From Streptomyces xanthii (lineage in GTDB: Bacteria; Actinomycetota; Actinomycetes; Streptomycetales; Streptomycetaceae), in contig NZ_CP061281.1 of assembly GCF_014621695.1 (NCBI RefSeq), positions 6,510,001-6,574,000 on the forward strand: a DNA stretch of 64,000 nt, written 5' to 3'. Each line of letters opens with the position of its first letter. Positions within the stretch are counted from its first letter, which is position 1. The notes beneath the pieces were generated by a model. The model saw only the letters and a program-made list of their open reading frames with translations, had not been told where the DNA came from and made no database searches. The position numbers and the translations under genes were made by a program. This document shows positions 1 to 7,542 of the stretch, piece by piece.

Positions 1-333
1 GCGCACGAGTTCACTGTGGTCAGCGGCCATGTCGCGCCGGACGACGAGCGTTCCCTCGTCGACTGGTCCGCGATGGCCCGGCTGACCGGAACCCTCGTGA
101 TCCTCATGGGCGTCGACAAGATCGGCAAGATCGCCGAGGCGCTCGTCGCCCACGGCAAGGACCCCGAGACCCCCGTCGCCCTGGTCCAGGAAGGCACCAC
201 CGCCGCCCAGCGCCGCGTGGACGCCACCCTCGCCACCGTCGGCGCGACGGTCCTCGCCGAGGGCGTGAAGCCCCCGGCCGTCATCGTGATCGGCCCCGTC
301 GTCCACGAGAACCCCGTACGTAACCCGCGGTAA
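1..333 (+). CDS. cobA: Uroporphyrinogen-III C-methyltransferase, C-terminal part (5' truncated by window edge)
   Basis: The reading frame is open from base 1 and stops with TAA at 331-333, giving about 110 residues. They read like the C-terminal domain of SAM-dependent uroporphyrinogen-III methyltransferases: SGHVAPDDE, then LVILMGVDKIGKIAEALVAHG, TPVALVQEGTTAAQRRVDATL and PAVIVIGPVV close to the end. This enzyme makes precorrin-2/sirohydrochlorin precursors for cobalamin and sirohaem. The N-terminal half lies outside the window, so I cannot tell whether it is a single-domain CobA or fused to another domain. The family assignment is firm and the symbol is tentative. Confidence 0.85.
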   Translation, partial: AHEFTVVSGHVAPDDERSLVDWSAMARLTGTLVILMGVDKIGKIAEALVAHGKDPETPVALVQEGTTAAQRRVDATLATVGATVLAEGVKPPAVIVIGPVVHENPVRNPR

Positions 334-353
334 CGTCAGTTCGTACCGAGCCG

Positions 354-382
354 TTGGCACCGCACCCAGGACAAGGCAGTAT
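354..382 (+). promoter_or_regulatory. Promoter of the RNA methyltransferase gene (leaderless)
   Basis: TTGGCA at 354-359 and CAGTAT at 377-382 are separated by 17 bases, a good match to the vegetative HrdB-type promoter. The GTG start at 389 lies 6 bases after the -10 box and has no Shine-Dalgarno sequence, so the transcript is probably leaderless. This is inferred from spacing only. Confidence 0.6.
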
Positions 383-388
383 CGACCC

Positions 389-1216
389 GTGGCAGAACCC
401 AGAGGTCTCATCACCATCGAGGACCCCGACGACCCGCGCCTGCGCGACTACACCGGCCTGACCGACGTCGAGCTGCGCCGCAAGCGCGAGCCGGCGGAGG
501 GCCTGTTCATCGCAGAGGGCGAGAAGGTCATCCGGCGCGCCAGGCTGGCCGGGTACGAGATGCGCTCGATGCTCCTGTCCGCGAAGTGGGTCGACGTCAT
601 GCGCGACGTCATCGACGAGGTCCCCGCCCCGGTCTACGCGGTCGCCCCCGACCTGGCCGAACAGGTCACGGGCTACCACGTGCACCGCGGCGCCCTCGCC
701 TCGATGCAGCGCAAGCCGCTGCCCACCTCCGACGAACTCCTCACCACCGCCCGCCGGGTCGTCGTCATGGAGTCCGTCAACGACCACACCAACATCGGCG
801 CGATCTTCCGCTCCGCCGCGGCCCTCGGCATGGACGCAGTCCTGCTCTCGCCGGACTGCGCGGACCCGCTGTACCGCCGCTCGGTGAAGGTCTCCATGGG
901 CGCCGTCTTCTCGGTCCCGTACGCCCGCCTGGAGGCCTGGCCGAAGTCGCTGGAGACGGTCCGCGAGGCCGGCTTCAACCTCCTCGCGCTCACCCCCGCC
1001 GACCAGGCCAAGTCACTCGACGAGGTCGCCCCGCACCGCATGGACCGGGTGGCGCTCATGCTCGGCGCCGAGGGCGACGGTCTGTCCACCAAGGCCCTGA
1101 TGGCCGCCGACGAATGGGTCCGCATCCCGATGGCCCACGGCGTCGACTCGCTCAACGTGGGCGCGGCCGCGGCCGTCGCCTTCTACGCCGTCGCCACGGG
1201 ACGCCCCGAGCTCTGA
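389..1216 (+). CDS. TrmH/SpoU-family RNA 2'-O-methyltransferase
   Basis: This 275-residue protein has the two-part layout of SpoU methyltransferases. A substrate-binding domain lies at about 20-110 (FIAEGEKVIRRA), followed by a SPOUT domain with the three family motifs: NDHTNIGAIFRSAAALG, LMLGAEGDGL and VRIPMAHGVDSLNVGAAAAV. These form the knotted SAM-binding site and the dimer interface. It should 2'-O-methylate a ribose in tRNA or rRNA; the exact target cannot be read from sequence. The GTG start is set by a promoter directly upstream (354-382). The gene converges on the kinase gene, whose stop lies 15 bases away. Confidence 0.88.
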   Translation: MAEPRGLITIEDPDDPRLRDYTGLTDVELRRKREPAEGLFIAEGEKVIRRARLAGYEMRSMLLSAKWVDVMRDVIDEVPAPVYAVAPDLAEQVTGYHVHRGALASMQRKPLPTSDELLTTARRVVVMESVNDHTNIGAIFRSAAALGMDAVLLSPDCADPLYRRSVKVSMGAVFSVPYARLEAWPKSLETVREAGFNLLALTPADQAKSLDEVAPHRMDRVALMLGAEGDGLSTKALMAADEWVRIPMAHGVDSLNVGAAAAVAFYAVATGRPEL

Positions 1217-1235
1217 GCCCGGGGCCCCGGCTCAG
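1213..1235. terminator. Short hairpin between converging genes
   Basis: CTGAGCC at 1213-1219 pairs with GGCTCAG at 1229-1235 around a G/C loop. It overlaps the 3' ends of the methyltransferase and kinase genes and has no clear T run, so it is a weak terminator candidate for both. Confidence 0.35.
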
Positions 1236-2554
1236 CTCTCCGGGCGAGGCGAGTCGGGCGCGGTGCTCGCCGGGCCGGTGGCCGGCCGGTGGTCGTCGCC
1301 GAGCCCGCGCGAGGGGCCCTGGCAGCCCTGGGCCGCCGCGATCGCCAGCGCCACCAGCAGCGTCACCACCACGAACACGAACAGCCGCTGACGCAGCAGC
1401 CGGGGATTGGCCGGACGCAGCTTCTTGCCGGTGCCCGTCCCGTTCGTCCGCGGCGCGGGCCGTCCCGCGCCACTGCGCGGCGCGGGGCGGCTGCCCGAGC
1501 GCGGGTTCGTCGAGCGCGGCGCCGGACCCCGGCCGCCGCCCCCGGTCCGCGGCCCCTGCGTACCCGGCTGGGTGCGCCGCTGCGTGGTCCGCTCGCCGCG
1601 GTCCACGCGCTCCGTGTACGTCTCGGTGAGCCGGCCCGTCGGACGGTCCGGGTCCGTGCGCGGCGCCGGCGGCCGGGCCTCGCCGAGCCCCTGCGCCTCA
1701 CGGGCCGCGATCTCCTTCAGCCGCAGCGACAGCTGCAGCGTGCTCGGCCGCTCCTCGGGGTCCTTCGCCAGGCACGCGCGCAGCAGCGGCGCCAGCGCGT
1801 CCGGCACCCCGTGCAGCTGCGCCTCCTCGTGCACGACGCGGTACAGCATCACCTCGGAACTGCCGTGCCCGAAGGGCGAGTCGCCCATCGCCGTGTACGC
1901 GAGCGTCGCCCCCAGCGCGAACACGTCGGTCGCCGGCGTCACCGCGGCCCCGCGCACCTGCTCCGGCGCGAGGAAGCCGGGGGAGCCCACGGCGGTGCCC
2001 ACGTGGGTCAGCGTCGAGGCGCCGGTCGCCCACGCGATGCCGAAGTCGATGATCCGCGGCCCCTTCGGGGACAGCAGGATGTTGGACGGCTTGAGGTCAC
2101 GGTGCACGACCCCCGCCTCGTGGACCGCGACGAGCCCCTCGGACAGCGCGGCCCCGACGGCGGCGACGTCCGCGGCCGCCATCGGGCCCTCCTCGGCGAC
2201 CTTGTCGTGCAGCGAGGGCCCGGGCACGTACTGCGTCGCGAACCACGGCCGGTCGGCCTCGAGGTCGGCGGCCACGAGCCGCGCCGTGCAGCCGCCGCGG
2301 ATCCGCCGCGCGGCGGACACCTCGCGCGCGAACCGCGAGCGGAACTCCTGGTCCTCGGCCAGGTCGGGGCGGATCACCTTGAGCGCGACGCGCTGCCCCC
2401 GCCGGTCGGAACCGAGATAGACGACGCCCATCCCGCCGGCCCCGAGCCGTCTGTGAAGCCTGAACGAGCCGACGACGCGCGGGTCCTCGCGCCTCAGGCG
2501 CATCATCGCCATGTTCATCCCCGCTGCTGCCCGGTCCGCCCTCTGACGAGCCAC
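1232..2554 (-). CDS. Membrane-anchored Hanks-type serine/threonine protein kinase
   Basis: The protein has 440 residues from a GTG start preceded by GGGGAAA. The kinase domain holds every hallmark: glycine loop GAGGMG at about 39-43, the ATP-binding Lys in VALKVI (about 59), HRDLKPSN at 151-158, DFG at 170-172 and APEQ near 195. A Pro/Arg/Gly/Thr-rich linker of about 100 residues follows, then one hydrophobic segment at about 390-410 and a tail of about 30 residues. There are no PASTA repeats or other sensor domain outside the membrane, unlike PknB. Internal ATG codons near residues 13-18 are alternative starts. The substrate and signal are unknown; it stands alone, convergent with the methyltransferase gene. 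Confidence 0.9.
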   Translation of the reverse strand: MARQRADRAAAGMNMAMMRLRREDPRVVGSFRLHRRLGAGGMGVVYLGSDRRGQRVALKVIRPDLAEDQEFRSRFAREVSAARRIRGGCTARLVAADLEADRPWFATQYVPGPSLHDKVAEEGPMAAADVAAVGAALSEGLVAVHEAGVVHRDLKPSNILLSPKGPRIIDFGIAWATGASTLTHVGTAVGSPGFLAPEQVRGAAVTPATDVFALGATLAYTAMGDSPFGHGSSEVMLYRVVHEEAQLHGVPDALAPLLRACLAKDPEERPSTLQLSLRLKEIAAREAQGLGEARPPAPRTDPDRPTGRLTETYTERVDRGERTTQRRTQPGTQGPRTGGGGRGPAPRSTNPRSGSRPAPRSGAGRPAPRTNGTGTGKKLRPANPRLLRQRLFVFVVVTLLVALAIAAAQGCQGPSRGLGDDHRPATGPASTAPDSPRPES

Positions 2555-3023
2555 AGCTTACGTTTCCCCGCCCTGCTGTGTGCTCAGGCCGCGCCCTCAC
2601 GCCGGATTCGATTGTCAGTGCCCGGCCGCGGACTTGAAGGACGGTCAGGGAACGGCGCGTCCACGGGCCACGACCGGGCTCCGTCCGCCAACGGGCCTAA
2701 AGAGCAGGGGGATTGGGCCCACGCGGGGCGACCGCACGTGGCCGGCGGCGGCCGTCGATCACCGTACGCACCGGTAGCGGGCGGTGGCGGGCCGGGCGGC
2801 GGAGATGGATCAAGGAACGCCGACCGCGCCCCGCAGGACCGGCGCGGAAGTGAGGGAAGTCACCCGCCGGACCGAAAGTCCCCTCGGGGAAGACCCCGAG
2901 ACCTAGGCCCCCTTCTCCACCCAGGGGAGTACGCGGGGCCCGGGCGCTCATCCTCCGGGAGGCCCGGCAATCGGTACGAGGGCATGACGCCCGGGACGGG
3001 CGGCGTCCGTAGATTTGAGGTCA
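2555..3023. other. Intergenic stretch between kinase and small membrane-protein gene
   Basis: This is the larger part of a 562-base gap. I see no convincing coding frame; the short open frames lack ribosome binding sites and are shadow-like. It should hold the kinase promoter near 2570-2620 and, towards its end, TAGATT at 3010-3015, a possible -10 box for the downstream small gene. I cannot place a matching -35 box with confidence. Confidence 0.5.
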
Positions 3024-3069
3024 AGCGGCGGGTGCAGCACTCGTCCCCCGAGGTCAGGCACCCGCCGCT
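3024..3069 (+). promoter_or_regulatory. Perfect 12-bp stem-loop in leader of small membrane-protein gene
   Basis: Bases 3024-3035 (AGCGGCGGGTGC) are exactly complementary to 3058-3069 (GCACCCGCCGCT), with a 22-base loop. The structure starts about 9 bases after the candidate -10 box TAGATT and ends 47 bases before the ATG. It would therefore sit at the very 5' end of the mRNA, where it could stabilise the message, act as an attenuator or bind a protein. No known riboswitch class is recognised. Confidence 0.6.
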
Positions 3070-3116
3070 GCGAGCAACACCGAGCCAGAACTCAAGATTT
3101 CGACCGGGAGAGGACC

Positions 3117-3314
3117 ATGGCGCACACGGCACCGCGGACGACAGCGTTCCGCACACGGTTCGGCCGGGCCGCGGGCCCCGCCGCGGGCCGCCGTCACCCG
3201 CTGGTGGCCACGGCCATGGTCCTCCCTCTCGCGGCCCTTCTCGTCGTCGTCTTCGGCGGCTGGGACGCGGTGGTCACACAAGCGTCGTCCGTGGGCGTGA
3301 TGCTGGGGCGCTGA
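3117..3314 (+). CDS. Small single-pass membrane protein, 65 residues
   Basis: The ATG at 3117 is preceded by GGGAGAGG, a strong ribosome binding site, which chooses this start over upstream in-frame codons. The basic N-terminal half (TAFRTRFGRAAG) is followed by one hydrophobic segment at about residues 33-48 (MVLPLAALLVVVFGGW) and a short outside tail. It is flanked by a structured leader and a 16-bp terminator hairpin, so it looks like a separately transcribed unit. I do not recognise the family and propose no function beyond a small inner-membrane protein. Confidence 0.65.
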   Translation: MAHTAPRTTAFRTRFGRAAGPAAGRRHPLVATAMVLPLAALLVVVFGGWDAVVTQASSVGVMLGR

Positions 3315-3401
3315 GCGGCGCTCCCAGGCCCGGAAGAGCGGTCCGGGCGGGGACATCCGGCCAGGAAACCCCGTGGGGACGGGGGTGCGGCGGACGGCAC
3401 C

Positions 3402-3437
3402 AATGCCGCGTGCAGCTGGGGAGCTGCACGCGGCATT
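3402..3437 (+). terminator. Strong hairpin terminator
   Basis: A perfect 16-bp stem (3402-3417 with 3422-3437) has a GGGG loop and is followed by ACCTTTT. It ends the small membrane-protein transcript 88 bases after the stop codon and precedes the next gene's GTG by about 90 bases. Confidence 0.85.
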
Positions 3438-3530
3438 ACCTTTTCCCGGGCTTCCCCGGCTCACCGGACCCGAGGACACCACCCGGCGCCGTAGGCTCGG
3501 CGCGAGACCACGCACCTCCGGGGGATCCGA

Positions 3531-4487
3531 GTGACCACGCCCAGCTCCATCCTTCCCGCGCTCCGAGGGGCGGCGCGCGGAGCGGCCCATCCCGCGGGCA
3601 TCGCCTGCGTCTGCGGCGCGCGGACCCTGGCCGACCGCCCCGACGGCACCGTCGTCCGGCACGGGGACACCGTCGCCAAGGCGCACGCCCCCGGCACCGA
3701 CGCCGCCGAGCTGGAGCTCCGGCTCGCCGTCGCCGCCGCGCCCGCCCTCCACGGCGTACTCCTCGCACCCCTGCTCCCGGCCGCGGCGCCGCTGGACGGC
3801 CGCCTCGTCACGTTCTGGCCCCACGGCGCCCCCGTCGACCCGGAGCACCCCGAGCACGCCCCCTGGGAAGCGGCCGCGACCCTGCTGGCCCGGCTGCACA
3901 CCACCCCCGCGCACGAGCTCCCCGCCGGCCTGCCCCCGATGCGCGGCCCCGAGAAGGCGGCCCGCGCCGTCGCCCGCCTGCTGGCCGGCGCCCCGGACCA
4001 CCGCGCGGCCGCCCCGGTCCTCGCCGCCTGGCGCACCCTGCCGCCCTGGGCCCGCGCCGAGGCCCCCGGCCCGCACGGCCGCACCCTGTGCCACGGCGAT
4101 CTCCACCTCGGCCAGCTGGTGCGCCACCCGGCCGACACGGGGGAGTGGCTCCTCATCGACATCGACGACCTCGGCACCGGCGACCCCGCCTGGGACCTGG
4201 CCCGTCCCGCCGCCTGGTTCGCCTGCGGCCTGCTGCCCGCCGAGGACTGGACCCGCTTCCTGTCCGCCTACCAACGCGCGGGCGGGGCCAAGGAGCTGAC
4301 CGTCGACGATCCCTGGCCCGCGCTCGACGTCCCCGCCCGCGCCCTGACCGTCCAGACGGCGGCCCTGGCCGTGACGAAGGCCGTCGCGGCGGGCCGTGAC
4401 CTCGACGAGGTGGAGGAGGCGGTGATCGACGCCTGTGCCCGAATGGTCTCGCTCCCGCCCCCGTTGGGCGAGGACGGCGCCAAGTAG
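3531..4487 (+). CDS. APH-fold (aminoglycoside phosphotransferase-like) small-molecule kinase
   Basis: The protein has 318 residues from a GTG start preceded by GGGGGAT. It carries the kinase signature CHGDLHLGQL near residue 185-195 and LIDIDDLGTGDPAWDLAR near 205-222, which supply the catalytic Asp and the Mg-binding Asp of the APH/choline-kinase fold. The residue usually Asn after the catalytic Asp (HGDxHxxN) is Gln here, as I recall from maltokinases (HGDLHLGQ). It is therefore more likely a metabolic sugar or alcohol kinase than a resistance enzyme. It stands alone and the substrate is unknown. Confidence 0.75.
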   Translation: MTTPSSILPALRGAARGAAHPAGIACVCGARTLADRPDGTVVRHGDTVAKAHAPGTDAAELELRLAVAAAPALHGVLLAPLLPAAAPLDGRLVTFWPHGAPVDPEHPEHAPWEAAATLLARLHTTPAHELPAGLPPMRGPEKAARAVARLLAGAPDHRAAAPVLAAWRTLPPWARAEAPGPHGRTLCHGDLHLGQLVRHPADTGEWLLIDIDDLGTGDPAWDLARPAAWFACGLLPAEDWTRFLSAYQRAGGAKELTVDDPWPALDVPARALTVQTAALAVTKAVAAGRDLDEVEEAVIDACARMVSLPPPLGEDGAK

Positions 4488-4556
4488 GGTGCGGGGGACG
4501 GAAGCCGGGAAGTGTTCCGGCGAAGCAACACCGAACGGCGAGGAGTTGAGCCGAGC

Positions 4557-4835
4557 ATGCAGTGTCCGAAGTGTCACGCACCGATGCACACCTACAACCG
4601 CAACGGCGTCCAGATCGAGCAGTGCAGCGGTTGCCGCGGGATATTCCTGGACTACGGCGAGCTGGAGTCGCTGACCCGCCTCGAGTCCCAGTGGCAGCAG
4701 CAGGCCCCGCCGGCCCCGCCCGCCCCGCAGGCCTACCCGGCCGCCCCGGCCCCCGCCTGGGGCGCCCCGCACCACGGCGGTCACCACGGCCACCACGGTC
4801 ACCGCTCCTTCGGCCGGATGCTCTTCTCCTCCTGA
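4557..4835 (+). CDS. TFIIB-type zinc-ribbon protein
   Basis: The protein has 92 residues. The N-terminus has two Cys pairs, CPKC at 3-6 and CSGC at 24-27, followed by RGIFLDYGELE, which is the small zinc-ribbon domain of the zf-TFIIB family. The C-terminal half is rich in Pro/Ala/Gln and then His/Gly (HHGGHHGHHGH) before a basic end. GAGGAG lies 11 bases upstream of the ATG. The His tract could bind additional metal, which is inference. The family is widespread in actinobacteria without an assigned function. Confidence 0.75.
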   Translation: MQCPKCHAPMHTYNRNGVQIEQCSGCRGIFLDYGELESLTRLESQWQQQAPPAPPAPQAYPAAPAPAWGAPHHGGHHGHHGHRSFGRMLFSS

Positions 4836-4850
4836 GCGGCCCGCAGCACG

Positions 4851-4884
4851 AAGAAGCCCCCGGTCCGAGGACCGGGGGCTTCTT
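4851..4884. terminator. 16-bp hairpin terminator between zinc-ribbon gene and tRNA operon
   Basis: Bases 4851-4866 are fully complementary to 4869-4884, starting with AAGAAG and ending with CTTCTT. It lies 15 bases after the plus-strand stop and directly beyond the 3' end of the minus-strand tRNA operon, so it could stop transcription from both sides. Confidence 0.8.
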
Positions 4885-4889
4885 GCTGG

Positions 4890-4961
4890 TGCGCGATACT
4901 GGGATTGAACCAGTGACCTCTTCCGTGTCAGGGAAGCGCTCTCCCGCTGAGCTAATCGCGC
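4890..4961 (-). tRNA. tRNA-Val (GAC), copy 3 of the operon
   Basis: On the minus strand this 72-base sequence folds as a cloverleaf: acceptor GCGCGAT/ATCGCGC, D arm with AGCTCAG, anticodon loop CTGACAC giving anticodon GAC (Val), and T arm GGTTCAATCCC. CCA is not encoded. It is identical to the copies at 5024-5095 and 5134-5205. Confidence 0.95.
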
Positions 4962-5023
4962 GGGAACGGGCCAGACTCTATCAGGCGCCGCAAGGGGTTT
5001 TGCCAGGTGGTGCGGTTACTGCG

Positions 5024-5095
5024 TGCGCGATACTGGGATTGAACCAGTGACCTCTTCCGTGTCAGGGAAGCGCTCTCCCGCTGAGCTAATCGCGC
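5024..5095 (-). tRNA. tRNA-Val (GAC), copy 2
   Basis: It is identical over 72 bases to the neighbouring copies, with anticodon GAC and no encoded CCA. Sixty-two bases of unrelated spacer separate it from copy 3. Confidence 0.95.
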
Positions 5096-5133
5096 GGGAC
5101 GGATCAGATACGAACCGGAGTCCGAAGATCCAG

Positions 5134-5205
5134 TGCGCGATACTGGGATTGAACCAGTGACCTCTTCCGTGTCAGGGAAGCGCTCTCCCGCTGAGCTAAT
5201 CGCGC
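5134..5205 (-). tRNA. tRNA-Val (GAC), copy 1
   Basis: This is the third identical 72-base tRNA-Val with anticodon GAC. It lies 4 bases after the tRNA-Cys gene in the direction of transcription. Confidence 0.95.
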
Positions 5206-5209
5206 ATGG

Positions 5210-5280
5210 AGGTGGAGACGGGATTTGAACCCGTGTAGACGGCTTTGCAGGCCGTTGCCTCGCCTCTCGGCCACTCCACC
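5210..5280 (-). tRNA. tRNA-Cys (GCA)
   Basis: The 71-base minus-strand cloverleaf has acceptor GGTGGAG/CTCCACC, anticodon loop CTGCAAA giving GCA (Cys), and T loop TTCAAAT. It lies between tRNA-Gly and the three tRNA-Val genes, in the same orientation. Confidence 0.95.
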
Positions 5281-5318
5281 AGGAGCTTATGGGGGTTCGG
5301 GAAGATCCCCCACATCCG

Positions 5319-5391
5319 AGCGAACGACCGGGTTCGAACCGGCGACCTCAACCTTGGCAAGGTTGCGCTCTACCAACTGAGCTACGTTCGC
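5319..5391 (-). tRNA. tRNA-Gly (GCC)
   Basis: The 73-base minus-strand cloverleaf has acceptor GCGAACG/CGTTCGC, D arm AGCTCAGTTGGTAGAGC, anticodon loop TTGCCAA giving GCC (Gly) and T arm GGTTCGAACC. It is the first gene of the operon, about 35 bases after the predicted transcription start. Confidence 0.95.
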
Positions 5392-5432
5392 GTGTCTTTC
5401 CGTTTCGCTTCCGCGTCCCGGCGACGTGTTGA

Positions 5433-5461
5433 ACTCTAGCGGATTCCCGGGGGAGGTCCAA
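5433..5461 (-). promoter_or_regulatory. Promoter of the Gly-Cys-Val-Val-Val tRNA operon
   Basis: On the minus strand TTGGAC (5456-5461) and TAGAGT (5433-5438) are 17 bases apart, close to the HrdB consensus. The first tRNA begins 41 bases downstream of the -10 box. No other promoter is evident inside the cluster, which supports one transcript for all five tRNAs. Confidence 0.7.
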
Positions 5462-5545
5462 AACGCGTTTGCGCAGCGTGCTGCGCTGCCGTCACCGGAG
5501 CGCCCCCGAACGCTCCGTCCCAGGTCACCGTCCCGCCACCCGACC

Positions 5546-5551
5546 TAGACT
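5546..5551 (+). promoter_or_regulatory. -10 box of pabB (leaderless start)
   Basis: TAGACT lies 7 bases before GTG 5559 and there is no ribosome binding site. This is the pattern of a leaderless mRNA and fixes the pabB start. The -35 region (AGGTCA at 5522-5527) is weak. Confidence 0.5.
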
Positions 5552-5558
5552 CGAAAGC

Positions 5559-6623
5559 GTGCACGGCTCCCCCTCATCTGCCCCGCTCGCCCGCTTCGGC
5601 GAGCTCGTCGCCACCGACCTGCGCGACGTCACCAGCGACCCCGCCGCCCTGGACTCCACCGGGTTCTGGGCGGTCTCCGCCGACTTCGAGGGGCGCCTCG
5701 TCTGCGCCCGCTTCGGACAGGTCCGCAGGGAACCGGTGCCCGCCCCGCGCCCCGGCGCCTGGCACGGCCCCGCCCCCGAGGACTGGACGTCCTCCCTCGA
5801 CCACGCCGCGTACACGGAAGGCGTGCGCCGCGTCCGCGCCCACATCGCGACCGGCGAGGTCTACCAGGCCAACCTCTGCCGCGTCCTGAGCGCGCCCGTC
5901 TCCGCCGACGCCGACGTGGACGCCCTCACCGCGCTCCTCGCGCGCGGCAACCCCGCCCCCTACGCCGGCACGATCCGGCTGCCCGGTCACGGCGTGGAGA
6001 TCGCCACCGCGTCCCCCGAGCTGTTCCTGCGCCGCGACGGACGCGTCGTCGAGTCCGGACCCATCAAGGGGACCGGCCGCACCGAGGCCGACCTCCTGGA
6101 GAAGGACTACGCCGAGAACGTGATGATCGTCGACCTGGTCCGCAACGACCTGGGCCGCGTCTGCGCCACCGGCACCGTCACCGTCCCCGACCTCTGCGTC
6201 GTCGAGAAGCACCCCGGCCTGGTCCACCTCGTCTCCACCGTCCGCGGCGAACTGCGCGAGGACGCCGGCTGGCCCGAGCTGTTCGACGCCACCTTCCCGC
6301 CCGGATCCGTCACCGGCGCCCCCAAGTCCAGCGCCCTGCGGATCATCGACGCCCTGGAGACCGCCCCGCGCGGTCCCTACTGCGGAGGCATCGGCTGGGT
6401 CGACGCCGACCGGCGCACCGGCGAACTGGCCGTCGGCATCCGTACGTTCTGGATCGACCGGGACACGGAGGGCGACCGGCTGCGTTTCGGCACCGGCGCG
6501 GGCATCACCTGGGGCTCCGACCCCGAGGGCGAGTGGCGGGAGACCGAGCTGAAGGCGTCCCGGCTGCTCGCGGTAGCGTCACACGGGTACGACGGGCACG
6601 ACGGACGCGCGGACGCCCGCTAG
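5559..6623 (+). CDS. pabB: Aminodeoxychorismate synthase component I (chorismate-binding enzyme)
   Basis: The protein has 354 residues from GTG 5559. The chorismate-binding fold is complete: IATGEVYQANLCRVL, ELFLRRDGRVVESGPIKGTGR, DYAENVMIVDLVRNDLGRVC, HLVSTVRGEL, FPPGSVTGAPKSSALRIIDALE and YCGGIGWVD. The enzyme aminates chorismate to aminodeoxychorismate for p-aminobenzoate and folate. It is shorter than the roughly 450-residue E. coli PabB and lacks most of the N-terminal subdomain. The next gene (pabC) supplies the lyase 24 bases downstream; a glutamine amidotransferase (pabA) is not in the window. An anthranilate or isochorismate synthase is less likely given the pabC neighbour. Confidence 0.85.
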   Translation: MHGSPSSAPLARFGELVATDLRDVTSDPAALDSTGFWAVSADFEGRLVCARFGQVRREPVPAPRPGAWHGPAPEDWTSSLDHAAYTEGVRRVRAHIATGEVYQANLCRVLSAPVSADADVDALTALLARGNPAPYAGTIRLPGHGVEIATASPELFLRRDGRVVESGPIKGTGRTEADLLEKDYAENVMIVDLVRNDLGRVCATGTVTVPDLCVVEKHPGLVHLVSTVRGELREDAGWPELFDATFPPGSVTGAPKSSALRIIDALETAPRGPYCGGIGWVDADRRTGELAVGIRTFWIDRDTEGDRLRFGTGAGITWGSDPEGEWRETELKASRLLAVASHGYDGHDGRADAR

Positions 6624-6647
6624 TCCGGTTCAACTGGGAGGCACCAC

Positions 6648-7469
6648 GTGAAGATCTGGCTCGACGGCGGGCTGCGGGACACCGACGCGGCACGCGTCTC
6701 CGTCTTCGACCACGGGCTGACCGTGGGTGACGGCATCTTCGAGACGGCCAAGACGATCGACGGCCGGCCCTTCGCCCTGACCCGGCACCTCGACCGGCTC
6801 GCGCGCTCGGCCCGGGGCCTCGGCCTGCCCGAGCCCGACCTCGACGAGGTCCGCCGCGCCTGCGCCGCCGTCCTGGAGGCCAACCCGATGCCGCTCGGCC
6901 GGCTGCGCATCACGTACACCGGTGGCCTCTCGCCCCTCGGCTCGGACCGCGGGACGAGCGGGACCACCCTCGTCGTCGCACTCGGCGAGACCAAGCGGCG
7001 CCCGGACACCACCTCCGTGGTCACCGTCCCCTGGACGCGCAACGAGCGCGGCGCGCTCGCCGGACTCAAGACCACCTCCTACGCGGAGAACGTCGTCGCG
7101 CTGGCCCGCGCCCACGAACACGGCGCCTCCGAAGCCCTGTTCGCCAACACGGTCGGACAGCTCTGCGAAGGCACGGGGTCGAACGTGTTCGTCGTCCTCG
7201 ACGGTGAGATCCACACCCCGCCCGTCGCCTCCGGCTGCCTCGCCGGCATCACCCGCGCCCTCGCCGTCGACTGGACCGGCGCCAAGGAGACCGACCTGCC
7301 GCTGGCCGTCCTGAACGAGGCCGACGAGATCTTCCTGACCTCGTCCCTGCGCGACATCCAGGCCGTCCACCGTGTCGACGACCGCGCCCTCGGCGAGGCC
7401 CCGGGACCGGTCACCGCCAAGGCCATGCGGATCTGGGACGAGCGCGCCGCCGACGACCTGGACCCGTGA
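6648..7469 (+). CDS. pabC: 4-amino-4-deoxychorismate lyase (class IV aminotransferase fold)
   Basis: The protein has 273 residues with fold-type IV PLP features: WLDGGLRDTDAARVSVFDHG at the start, GDGIFET, the PLP-binding Lys in GLKTTSYAENV near residue 143, and EGTGSNVFVV followed by SGCLAGITR. It should split aminodeoxychorismate to p-aminobenzoate and pyruvate. TGGGAGG stands 6 bases before the ATG. The short gap to pabB indicates co-transcription and a shared role in folate synthesis. A branched-chain or D-amino-acid aminotransferase is the alternative reading of the fold. Confidence 0.82.
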   Translation: MKIWLDGGLRDTDAARVSVFDHGLTVGDGIFETAKTIDGRPFALTRHLDRLARSARGLGLPEPDLDEVRRACAAVLEANPMPLGRLRITYTGGLSPLGSDRGTSGTTLVVALGETKRRPDTTSVVTVPWTRNERGALAGLKTTSYAENVVALARAHEHGASEALFANTVGQLCEGTGSNVFVVLDGEIHTPPVASGCLAGITRALAVDWTGAKETDLPLAVLNEADEIFLTSSLRDIQAVHRVDDRALGEAPGPVTAKAMRIWDERAADDLDP

Positions 7470-7542
7470 CCGGCCCGGCAGCGGCGCCGCAACCGGAAAA
7501 ACCGCTGTCGCTCCCCGTCCGCATGCGGGTAGAACACCCGTG

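Noticed and set aside
1289..4399. A 1036-codon plus-strand open frame
   Set aside because: It runs antisense to the kinase and across a terminator and two other genes in another frame; Arg/Pro-rich text with no family features.
4890..5205. Three identical 72-base units with spacers, resembling a CRISPR array
   Set aside because: Each unit folds as tRNA-Val(GAC); repeats are too long and no cas genes are near.
4562..5439. Short plus-strand frames over the tRNA cluster
   Set aside because: They are translations of tRNA genes on the other strand and of the terminator.
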